Virus record (IMG/VR): IMGVR_UViG_3300030430_004834
Coordinates: 1-32,914 of that record
Strand: one strand, 5' to 3'
Origin: a virus
Length of the DNA stretch: 32,914 nt
Under the pieces are notes generated by a model, which did not search any database, was not told where the DNA came from, and saw only the letters and a list, made by a program, of their open reading frames with translations. Within the stretch, counting starts at the first letter, position 1; each line of letters begins with the position of its first letter. A program made the translations under genes and the position numbers. Below, piece after piece: positions 22,617 to 30,251 of this stretch.

Positions 22617-24982
22617 TAGCTTACTCCAGCAAGCGCGTTATACAGGCCAACACCGCCAATACCTGCACCAAGAAGCTGCTGAGCCTGACTTGGGCCACCA
22701 AACGTTGTGGTTTGAGAGCCTGGAGTAACAGGCAATCCTTGCAATAGCTGGCTAAAGAATGCCAACTGTTCTCTTGGGAAAGCTTGTTGCCTCAAGAAAT
22801 CTTGATATCCAATGTCTAACCCGCGCTGCGTTAGATTCCTTTGTATCTCGCCAGCGGCTTGCAAGTTTCTTAATCTTTCAAAAGCAAGTCTTTGCTCGTC
22901 GCCACCAAGGGCGCCCAGTATCCTTGCGGCATCAAGTCGCTGAGCTTGAGTTGCTCTGTCAGCATCTAATCCAGCAAGACCAAGTCTAGCCCTGGTCTCC
23001 TCTAGTGCAGCCTGTTGCTGCCTTGCTGCCATACGAGCTTGGTTTTCAGCCTGATTAACACGCTCTTGTAGTTCTTGAGCGCTTAGCCCAAGCCTTGCTG
23101 CTTCTTGTCTTGCAGCTTCACTCGCTTGGAATGCAGCACGATCTTCCTGTTGCTGGGCGATTCTAAGTTGCTCGTTTTGAGCAAAGGCTTGTTGTCTGAA
23201 ACTCTCTTGTGCTTGCCGAGATGCGTCCTCTTGCTGTTGTGCCGTAAGCCCAAGTTCTGCTGCTCTCTGCCTTGCTTGCTCTCCGATCTGAAATGTTTGT
23301 TGTTCTAACTGCTGCTGCTGTATTCGCCCTTCTTGAGTGATACTAAACGCAGCTTGTGAGAACTGCTCTTGCGCTTGCCTTGCAGCTTCTTCTTGTTGCT
23401 GTGCAGTGAGGCCAAGTTGTGCAGCTTGTTGTCGAGCCTGTTCTCCAGCTTGGAAAGCTTGCTGAGCAAACTGTTCTTGTTGAGCCGCAACATCTGCCGT
23501 TTGAGCAAAAGCTGATTGTCTAAATTGTTCTTGCGCTTGCTTAGCTGCTTCTTGCTGTTGCTGAGCAGTCAGGCCCAACTCGGCAGCTCTTTGTTTAGCC
23601 TGCTCGCCTGCTTGGAACGCTTGAACATCAAGTTCTTGTTGTGCTCTGCGACCAGCCTCTGTCTGCTCAAATGCTCTTTGCGAGAACTGTTCTTGAGCCT
23701 GACGCGCTGCGTCTTCTTGCTGTTGAGCAGTTAACCCTAATTGAGCAGCTTGCTGCCTTGCAGATTCTCCCGCTTGGAAAGAATCTACAGCCATTTTTTG
23801 TTGTGCTTGACGCGCTTGCTCTGTCGCTTGGAAAGCACTCTGCCGTAACTGTTCTGCTTCCCTTGCGGCAGCATCACGCGCCTGACCAGCGGTTAAGCCA
23901 AATTGTGCTTCTTGTAATCTAGCAGCCCGATCTGCTTCAAAGGCCTGCATAGCTTGTTCAAATCCTGCTTGACCGCCGCGAGCCTGTATGTCCGCTAATT
24001 GCTGACCCAAATTGCGCTCTCGTTCAGCCTGAAGGATCGCCTCTCGGTATCCACCAAGTCCGCCAGCCTGCGCTGCTTGCTGAGATATATCAGCAGCCTG
24101 TATATCAGACTGACGCTGTGCCTCTCGCTTTTCTATGTCCGTCACCAACTGCTGGTACGGATTCATGTAGGATTCAAGAATCGCAGGATCTGCTATCGTT
24201 CCTGCTTGAAAGCCAGCACCAAGATCTATATCTCCTGTGTACTGAGACTGCAAATCTCTGGCCGTGTAGTCTTGCCCTAACTCTCTAGCAACATAACCAG
24301 GATCAAAGTCGCCTGCCTGATAATCGACGCCTAGCTCTCTTGCTTGAAAACCCTGATCAACTTTTCCAGCTTGATAACTTGGATCAAACACACCGGCTTG
24401 ATACTGACTTGTAAGCGGCGCTACATTGAAGCCAGACTGCCTCGCTTGCGCCACATAGCCTGGGTCAAATTGCCCAGCCTGATAAGTTGGAGATAAGGCT
24501 TGAGCTTGGAATCCTTGATCTAAAGTACCGGCCTGATAGGACGGATCAAATGTTGTGGCTTGAAATCCAGAGCCTCTTTGACCTGCCTGATATCCTTGCC
24601 CAAGACCGCCAGCGGTATATCCAGACCCTATATCACCAGCAGTGTATCCAGAGAACTGCATTGGTGGTGTAAAGCCAGCAGCTATATCAGCTCCAGCACC
24701 AACGGGCTGATATCCAACTTGTGCGGCTATATCAGAGGCAAAACCTATTTGTTCAGGCGCACCCCTAGCGGCGATGTCCGCCATGCCCTCCATACCAAGC
24801 TGCTCAAACTCAGTAAAGTCTGCCAGTCTTTGCCCAGGAAAGGCTTCGTAAGGCCTTGTAGATTCATAAACTGTACGGCCTAAAAGCTCTTCATAAAAAG
24901 GCTGAGCGTACTCTGGTAAATTTGTCTGTGTGACAACGCTTTCTTGAACGCCGCCTCCGCCTCCGCCGCCTTTCTTACTCAT
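22616..24982 (-). CDS. tandem-repeat virion protein (788 aa)
   Basis: The start follows AGGAG within the end of the GNAT-like gene. After a GGGGGGG stretch (5-11) and an NLPEYAQPFYEELLGR segment, residues 111-254 hold sixteen consecutive 9-residue repeats, consensus xxY-Q-A-x-x-(L/F)-(D/G). A linker with YMNPYQQLVTDIEKREAQRQ leads to residues 348-671: six consecutive 54-residue helical repeats, each with FQAGE-type and LGLTAQQQ landmarks at fixed spacing. The last 120 residues are Ala/Leu-rich and end in a Gly-rich tail. The helical array would be about 490 angstroms if fully extended. Role: a fibre-like or DNA-ejection-channel component by its position beside internal proteins; this is inference. 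Confidence 0.8.
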   Translation of the reverse strand: MSKKGGGGGGGVQESVVTQTNLPEYAQPFYEELLGRTVYESTRPYEAFPGQRLADFTEFEQLGMEGMADIAARGAPEQIGFASDIAAQVGYQPVGAGADIAAGFTPPMQFSGYTAGDIGSGYTAGGLGQGYQAGQRGSGFQATTFDPSYQAGTLDQGFQAQALSPTYQAGQFDPGYVAQARQSGFNVAPLTSQYQAGVFDPSYQAGKVDQGFQARELGVDYQAGDFDPGYVARELGQDYTARDLQSQYTGDIDLGAGFQAGTIADPAILESYMNPYQQLVTDIEKREAQRQSDIQAADISQQAAQAGGLGGYREAILQAERERNLGQQLADIQARGGQAGFEQAMQAFEADRAARLQEAQFGLTAGQARDAAAREAEQLRQSAFQATEQARQAQQKMAVDSFQAGESARQQAAQLGLTAQQQEDAARQAQEQFSQRAFEQTEAGRRAQQELDVQAFQAGEQAKQRAAELGLTAQQQQEAAKQAQEQFRQSAFAQTADVAAQQEQFAQQAFQAGEQARQQAAQLGLTAQQQEEAARQAQEQFSQAAFSITQEGRIQQQQLEQQTFQIGEQARQRAAELGLTAQQQEDASRQAQESFRQQAFAQNEQLRIAQQQEDRAAFQASEAARQEAARLGLSAQELQERVNQAENQARMAARQQQAALEETRARLGLAGLDADRATQAQRLDAARILGALGGDEQRLAFERLRNLQAAGEIQRNLTQRGLDIGYQDFLRQQAFPREQLAFFSQLLQGLPVTPGSQTTTFGGPSQAQQLLGAGIGGVGLYNALAGVS
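22970..23941 (-). repeat. six tandem 162-bp coding repeats (54 residues each)
   Basis: Landmark LGL(T/S)A or FGLTA occurs at residues 361, 415, 469, 523, 577 and 631 of the 788-aa protein, and the Phe of (A/S/T)FQ(A/I)GE at 348, 402, 456, 510, 564 and 618: always exactly 54 apart. The outer copies are more diverged than the inner four, as expected for expansion by duplication. Confidence 0.9.
24221..24652 (-). repeat. sixteen tandem 27-bp coding repeats (9 residues each)
   Basis: Residues 111-254 of the 788-aa protein divide without gaps into sixteen nonapeptides with an aromatic residue (Y or F) at position 3, usually Ala at 5, and Leu/Phe then Asp/Gly at 8-9. Examples are SGYTAGGLG, PSYQAGTLD and QGFQARELG. 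A Pro or Gln often opens the repeat. Regular aromatic spacing suggests a beta-strand repeat, perhaps intertwined in a trimer. Confidence 0.88.
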
Positions 24983-25490
24983 CTTCTAAACTCCTCTCGT
25001 ACACAACGAAAGATCTTGTAAAATCGTCTTGCTCTAACCATTTCCAGAAACCCATTCTTGCGGTGGCCTCTATCCCGCTACACTGATTGTCTCTGCCCCA
25101 GTCTTTAAGACGCTCAAGCATTGACCAAACCCACTCGTTAAATTTGTCTCCGCCCAAAAACTGCACGGCTAACATTTTTTTCTGTGGATACTGAACAATT
25201 TCTGTAGTGCCTACCCCGTTGATGTTGTTGTCTTCATCAAAAGCCAACCATAGTTGCTGCTTTCCGTTTTGAATCGACGCATACAAGAACTCTAAATTCC
25301 AGCGCCCATAGGATCTGTATACAGCTCTCGCCAACTGCTCTCTTACATCAGGCCAAATACTATTTAAAAATGTAGGCGGAACCAGCGTTATGGTGTGAGT
25401 GCACTCTTTAGCATCTATCTTTCTGCGCACTTTATGCTCGCGTGAGATGTCTTTTATCTTGCTTGCGTCAAAGTCTAATAGTGCGCTCAT
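24975..25490 (-). CDS. GNAT-like acetyltransferase-fold virion-cluster protein
   Basis: The 171-aa protein has the look of a GNAT fold: the strand block QLWLAFDEDNNINGVGTTEIVQYP, then MLAVQFLGG, then a helix with a WGRDNQCSGIEATARMGFWKWLEQ segment and a final strand FVVYERS. The canonical acetyl-CoA loop (Q/R-x-x-G-x-G/A) is not clear, so catalysis is uncertain. Proteins of this kind recur in the head/tail gene clusters of podovirus-like phages, where their role is unknown. The start is an ATG overlapping the previous stop (ATGA at 25487-25490). Confidence 0.65.
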   Translation of the reverse strand: MSALLDFDASKIKDISREHKVRRKIDAKECTHTITLVPPTFLNSIWPDVREQLARAVYRSYGRWNLEFLYASIQNGKQQLWLAFDEDNNINGVGTTEIVQYPQKKMLAVQFLGGDKFNEWVWSMLERLKDWGRDNQCSGIEATARMGFWKWLEQDDFTRSFVVYERSLEDE

Positions 25491-27874
25491 GCAGGCATTA
25501 CCTCACTGCGGACGTTGTTTAGCGGTGCCGGTTGCTGGGTTGTCCCAGTGCGCTGCATGCGAACCCTATTCATCATGTCTTCTAGCTCCTTGGCGCCTGC
25601 ATCAGAGTTACCATCGCCTAGCCCAGAAACAACATCGCCTGGCACGATAAACTCACCAGGAGACACAGCAACTCTTTGTGAGTCGCCAATCATTCCTTTA
25701 ATTTCATCATCCATCCCGCCACTAGTCCCAGGTATCAGACCTTCTTTGACTGATCCTGGCACCACATCTTCTAGCACCCTGTTGCGGAGCATCTGGAACG
25801 CCTCTGTGCCAAACTCGTCAATAAACCTTTTTATGACAACATCAGCTTCTTTTTCTGGCAGTCTGCCTAAGAGAGCCATAGTCGTTCTTTCTATTAAAGA
25901 TCTTTCTTTAGCTTCTGTTTGCGCCACGGCCCCGCCCTCGGCTTTTCTTTCGATCATCATGTCTGATTCAAAAGCTTCTACTTTAGACGGCGGTAAATCG
26001 CGGCTAATTAAATCGTTTATCTCTTTAGGTATGGGCATGCCAGATCTGACATAAGGCTCAGCGAGTGTGTCAAACAATCGCACCCTTTCGTTGTATTCAG
26101 CCATTTGCTCTTTGGTAAAGCCACCCTCATCTTCTCTCAAGGGCCTATTACGATATATACCCCTGAACCCATCGCCTTCTATGCGCTGCTCGTCGTATAT
26201 GCCATCTCCAAGATCAACCGACCTAATTGGACTTCTTACATTAGGAACTTGTTTGCCCTCTTGCATTATTGCCTCTGGCATCATATCTGCGTAGTTCAAG
26301 ATGTCCCTGGATCGCAAAGCAAGATCAGGGACTATTGGTTGATTAACCGCCCGTGTGTCTCTCGTTGCGGTGACTATGTTTCCCATAACATCGGGTGATA
26401 CGCTTTCGATCTGATTCATCATCAGGGGGTCTATACCTCGACCTCTGCCAAGGGCAATGCTACCGACTAATCCCTGCAAAGCAGCTCCAGCTTCAGGAGA
26501 CAAAGCTGCAATTCCTGAAGAGGCAACGTCTGTATCTGTGGTCGTATCTGCATCTTCTGTCGCTGGATCTCTAAAGTACATGATCTCAGGATCAAATCCT
26601 GGTCTGTAGCCTCGTAGCTCATCTGGAGATATAACCTCTGGGCCTCTCAGTGATCTTTGCACAGAAGCCGCCATGAATTTTTTTACCGGATCATTTATTG
26701 GATCAAACAAAGGGCCTCCCTCTGTTCCTTCATCCCTATCTCTTTCGCGAGTAGTTGTAGTGCTTGTACGGCCCCCTCTAAACATATCTTCCGTGCCTAA
26801 GTTTTTAGAGTCCTCGTACTTCTCTACGAAGTAATTTGGATCGACAGAGGTTATGCCACCAGTGACAAATCCGTATGGAGAGGTTTGTTTGAATCGATCA
26901 TATCCAGTTCCCTCAACGGCACCAAACCGGCTGCTACTTAACAAGTTTTTAGCTCTGCGTTCCTCCTCTTTACGCTTTTCGGAAGCGGCCCCGTACAATC
27001 GATCCATCTCCTCTTGTCTCTCCATCTCCGCTAGCTGACCTTCGCCAACAGCAATTGGAATCATGGACTGAGCGCTTGTGAGTGATTTTAAAAAAGCACC
27101 AGGCTCTCGGAATGGGGCTGTTGCTACATCAAAACCAGATTGCTCTGCTCTCAAATCTGCAACTCTCTTGGTAAGACCAGCGACTCTCTGATCAGCCGCC
27201 AACTTTGCAGCATTGGCTGCATCAAGCTGTGAAAGAGGAGCGCTGGCCGCTTGTTGTAATGGGCTTAGAGCTGGGTTAGAAACAGCGCCCGTTATAGGAT
27301 CAGTAACCGCCACAGGAGAAAACGCCTGATTGACGGCTTGTCCTGTAACTGGATCTAAAGCACCCTGCACCGCTTGATCTATTGGTGCCGCCGCTCCAAC
27401 TTGAGCTGTAGCAACATCCAACCCTGCTTGGGCTGCATCTTCTCCTGCCTTAGATAACAACTCTTGAGTTGCACCTATCTCTGGATTTAGAGCATCACTT
27501 GCCGCACCTAAAGCTTGACCAACACCGTAACCTGTCAACCCTGATACTAGGCCCTTTTTGAGATCGCCTGTTATCGCAGCAGTTGTTAATCCTGAACCGA
27601 TAGCCCCCGCTATCGCACCGCCTAAAGTTTTACCGAGTAAAGCTTTCCCAGCCAAGCTACCAAGCATTGGCGCTAGAAAAGGTAAAAACGCTTCTGGCTG
27701 ACCTGTTACAGGGTTGGTTGTTAAGTTGCCAGTTGGCGACAATGCAGCAATCCCAGCAACTTCAACAGGGTTCATGTGAACCATCATGCTGTCACCAAAT
27801 CGCCCGTATTGCGCCATTTGATCAGCCATAGGCTGTAATGGTGCCTGCTGCATTTGTCCTTTCACATAATTCAT
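25487..27874 (-). CDS. large virion protein with hydrophobic N-terminal region (795 aa)
   Basis: An N-terminal Gly/Ala hydrophobic region (about 64-125, with PFLAPMLGSLAGKALLG and GGAIAGAIGSGLTTAA) could insert in a membrane during DNA ejection. Short motifs recur: GIAALSP at 41-47 and 454-460, and [ND]P(V/I)TG at 54, 174 and 192. A helical AADQRVAGLTKRVADLRAEQ segment and a long polar middle follow. The C-terminus has RVAVSPGEFIVPGDVVSGLGDGNSDAGAKELEDMMNRVR, a closing motif that I associate with virion proteins of uncultured marine phages. No enzyme motif. It begins one base after the overlap with the 109-aa gene (TAATG). Internal/tail protein is the best guess. Confidence 0.75.
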   Translation of the reverse strand: MNYVKGQMQQAPLQPMADQMAQYGRFGDSMMVHMNPVEVAGIAALSPTGNLTTNPVTGQPEAFLPFLAPMLGSLAGKALLGKTLGGAIAGAIGSGLTTAAITGDLKKGLVSGLTGYGVGQALGAASDALNPEIGATQELLSKAGEDAAQAGLDVATAQVGAAAPIDQAVQGALDPVTGQAVNQAFSPVAVTDPITGAVSNPALSPLQQAASAPLSQLDAANAAKLAADQRVAGLTKRVADLRAEQSGFDVATAPFREPGAFLKSLTSAQSMIPIAVGEGQLAEMERQEEMDRLYGAASEKRKEEERRAKNLLSSSRFGAVEGTGYDRFKQTSPYGFVTGGITSVDPNYFVEKYEDSKNLGTEDMFRGGRTSTTTTRERDRDEGTEGGPLFDPINDPVKKFMAASVQRSLRGPEVISPDELRGYRPGFDPEIMYFRDPATEDADTTTDTDVASSGIAALSPEAGAALQGLVGSIALGRGRGIDPLMMNQIESVSPDVMGNIVTATRDTRAVNQPIVPDLALRSRDILNYADMMPEAIMQEGKQVPNVRSPIRSVDLGDGIYDEQRIEGDGFRGIYRNRPLREDEGGFTKEQMAEYNERVRLFDTLAEPYVRSGMPIPKEINDLISRDLPPSKVEAFESDMMIERKAEGGAVAQTEAKERSLIERTTMALLGRLPEKEADVVIKRFIDEFGTEAFQMLRNRVLEDVVPGSVKEGLIPGTSGGMDDEIKGMIGDSQRVAVSPGEFIVPGDVVSGLGDGNSDAGAKELEDMMNRVRMQRTGTTQQPAPLNNVRSEVMPA

Positions 27875-28203
27875 TAGCTTGTCTCCACCCCGAACAGGTT
27901 AAAACTTACATTGGCGGCACTGGCATAAACCTTCACCACATCTGCTTGAGATAAACATATCCCTATCACAACCGTTCTGGTGGTTGTTGCTGCGAGATCT
28001 TCATCGAAAAATATAAATTGCTTGTCATCGGCTGTTGCACCTCCGACATGAATGCTGACCCTAAACGTAATTGCAGAGCCGCCTCTGTTGCATATGACCA
28101 AAGAGCTGACAGTGGTCTGTGTTAAATCAGGGGCTGTATACAAGGTTGTTGTGGTAGTCGCGCTGACATCAACCTGACCAAGCACCTTGATAACGTCTGT
28201 CAC
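27874..28203 (-). CDS. small beta-sandwich virion protein (109 aa)
   Basis: The protein is almost entirely beta-strand in composition: Thr/Val-rich with the order SSLVICNRGGSAITFRVSIHVGG, KQFIFFDEDL, RTVVIGICLSQADVVKVYAS and VSFNLFGVE. This strand order, with CNRGG and the closing SFNLFG, is one I recognise from small structural proteins of podovirus-like phages. It may decorate the virion or form part of the tail hub. It starts with a GTG overlapping the previous TGA (GTGA). Confidence 0.75.
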   Translation of the reverse strand: MTDVIKVLGQVDVSATTTTTLYTAPDLTQTTVSSLVICNRGGSAITFRVSIHVGGATADDKQFIFFDEDLAATTTRTVVIGICLSQADVVKVYASAANVSFNLFGVETS

Positions 28204-28394
28204 GATGCACCCATAAGCAAAAACTGGAACCTACGCATTGCCAAAGATCCTGGTTTATCACCTTGAGTCTTCGCTAAATTTACATCGTTTTCTATCTGAT
28301 CTAAGGCTTGTTCTATGGTTCTACGAGTAGTCGCTTCGTTGTTAACGTTATAATCTGGCGTCGGAACAGGTAGCGGATTTTGTCTTGTAGCCAT
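28200..28394 (-). CDS. small conserved virion-cluster protein (64 aa)
   Basis: The 64-aa product starts with a Pro-rich stretch (NPLPVPTPDYNVNNEATTRRTIEQALDQIENDV) and then forms a single amphipathic helix. The sequence DYNVNNEATTRRTIEQ is a signature of short proteins found beside tail genes in environmental phages, probably a small trimerising or adaptor protein. Its ATG overlaps the stabilisation-protein TAA (TAATG at 28394-28396). Confidence 0.7.
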   Translation of the reverse strand: MATRQNPLPVPTPDYNVNNEATTRRTIEQALDQIENDVNLAKTQGDKPGSLAMRRFQFLLMGAS

Positions 28395-30250
28395 TAGCGC
28401 CTACCATCCTGTCGCATATCAAATCTAAGATCACCGAGTCTCCAACCATAACCGCTTCCACTGCTCTCAATGCGGACAACTGCGTGTCTTGCTCTTGTTC
28501 TTATATTTGATTGGGTGGTGCTAGATGTTACTGTTGCCGTAGCTTGGCTTGTTGGTGTTTCCAGTGGGAAGTTACTACCCTTAATAGTGAAATCAACTGA
28601 TGCATCTGAAGCAAGGCCGCTAAATTTAAAGTCTGGAACAATACGACTTATCATCATAAAGCGATCACCTTCGCCTATTTCTAGATCGCCTGACTCCACA
28701 AATGCAGTCATTGCCGATCCGTCATCATCAAAGCCCGTTTCATGGTTGTATAAATAGTTCGCGTCAGTGACACCAGTGTTCACGCTAGATGCTATTGGGT
28801 TAGAGTTCTTTGAATAACCAATCCATGCACCACGATTCAATGTCCCTACAGCCCAAAGATTTTCTGCGTAGTTGTAAGAAACATAGTTGGTTATTTCTGT
28901 GTCATCGGTGCCTACAGGGTAAAACCAAATTACCTCAGAAAAGTCATTGTTCTCTGCGGCAAAAACCTTGAACGCCTGGCCTTTGTTTAGATTAGAAAAC
29001 ACATGTTCTTTTACGCTGCATGGCAAAGGCTGCACTGAGCCGTTATAAACATAGAAACCACCAGAATCCATAAAGTACACGGAGCCTCTAGCGTTAACCG
29101 CTGCGTTTGGCGAGATCATAGAGATATCGGTGCTTAACGTAGAAAACTGAAACGTAAAAGGAGCGCCCGTAAATCTCATTGAATGCAAGCTTACATCTGT
29201 AAAAACAAGTATTTCTTGCCTAGTCTGGATCGCACCAATTATTTCTGAGCCAGAGTTTATTCTTACCCCACCGGCTGTATTGGTCGCAGTTGGCGTCCAA
29301 TCTGCTGCATTCTCCTGATCAGAAAATCTAACGAGCAATGGATCAATAGTCGAAGAGCCAATTGGATTAGAGCCAAAGGCGATAACGTGCTGATCCACAT
29401 CAGAGACTAAAATTTTTAAAGCAACCACGGGGGTGTTTGAAGCCCCTGCAAGAGACCCGATCTCTATAGCTCTAGTGCCTGTCCCAGAACTTTCATCCCA
29501 GTAATAAACACCCCCACCCCTGACGTTAAATACTAAGTCCTCACCAAAGTTATCTTGGCTAAAAAGTCTTAGCTGACCGGCAGCGGCTATACTACTTGAG
29601 CTACCCCAAGTGCCAGAACTCCAGGTGCCAGCGCCCCAACCAGTGCCTTGAACAAAGGTGTTTAAACCAGTGTTGATTTGATAAGCCGCAACGGTTGAGC
29701 TTCCACCGTTGCCAGTGTCGCTAGAGTTTGCAATTACTTCAGTGCCGTTTGTGTCTTTTGCAGTTATGGTGAAGGTATTTGTCGTTGGAACAGAAGTAAT
29801 CTGATACTCCTGATTTAAAACGGCTGCTGTAATTAAGCCGCCCAAAGAAGCAGCGCTACTAAAAGTAACAAAATCATTAACAACTGCGCCATGACCATTC
29901 TCTGTGACTGTTATAGTTGACGAGCCGTTTGTCGCTGCAAAAGTGGCATCTCCTGCTCCAGTTGTCAGACGAAGAGGGGTAACGTCGTTGTAACCAGCAC
30001 CTTCTGCAACATAAAACTTGAGATTAGTGCCAACGCCTAAATAGTTTATTGACTCTAAAGATGACCAATTGTGCAAAGATCTACACACGCCCAAAAAGCT
30101 TTGATCTGTATACTTCTGCCATCCACCAATCTTTTCTACGCGACCTTTCCTAAATCTTATCTTGTCCGAGTCAAACCATCCTGCATCAGCGGTGTACTCT
30201 GTGCCTTCTTTGTTAACTCCTGGGGCAAAACTAACTTTAGTTAACGTCAT
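28394..30250 (-). CDS. packaged-DNA stabilisation / tail protein (P22 gp10-like)
   Basis: I take the ATG at 30250 (618 aa) rather than the ATG at 30298, which lies inside the upstream gene; the ribosome site is weak in both cases. The N-terminus, MTLTKVSFAPGVNKEGTEY, then AGWFDSDKIRFRKGRVEKIGGWQ, is typical of the family that includes the P22 gp10 DNA stabilisation protein and related tail hub proteins. The body is beta-rich and likely a propeller. An inserted domain with ITVTENGHGAVVNDFVTFSSA sits at about residues 130-195. The role is closing the portal/neck so that packaged DNA stays in the head. The assignment is by pattern and position. Confidence 0.78.
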   Translation of the reverse strand: MTLTKVSFAPGVNKEGTEYTADAGWFDSDKIRFRKGRVEKIGGWQKYTDQSFLGVCRSLHNWSSLESINYLGVGTNLKFYVAEGAGYNDVTPLRLTTGAGDATFAATNGSSTITVTENGHGAVVNDFVTFSSAASLGGLITAAVLNQEYQITSVPTTNTFTITAKDTNGTEVIANSSDTGNGGSSTVAAYQINTGLNTFVQGTGWGAGTWSSGTWGSSSSIAAAGQLRLFSQDNFGEDLVFNVRGGGVYYWDESSGTGTRAIEIGSLAGASNTPVVALKILVSDVDQHVIAFGSNPIGSSTIDPLLVRFSDQENAADWTPTATNTAGGVRINSGSEIIGAIQTRQEILVFTDVSLHSMRFTGAPFTFQFSTLSTDISMISPNAAVNARGSVYFMDSGGFYVYNGSVQPLPCSVKEHVFSNLNKGQAFKVFAAENNDFSEVIWFYPVGTDDTEITNYVSYNYAENLWAVGTLNRGAWIGYSKNSNPIASSVNTGVTDANYLYNHETGFDDDGSAMTAFVESGDLEIGEGDRFMMISRIVPDFKFSGLASDASVDFTIKGSNFPLETPTSQATATVTSSTTQSNIRTRARHAVVRIESSGSGYGWRLGDLRFDMRQDGRR

Positions 30251-30251
30251 A

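Noticed and set aside
22759-23922. Leu/Cys-rich plus-strand frames in the 788-aa repeat gene
   Set aside because: They come from antisense reading of CAA/CAG/GCN repeats and would be poly-Leu artefacts rather than membrane proteins.
22970-23941. Regularly spaced repeats considered as a CRISPR array
   Set aside because: The period is a multiple of three and in frame with an open coding sequence; there are no conserved palindromic units with unique spacers and no cas genes.
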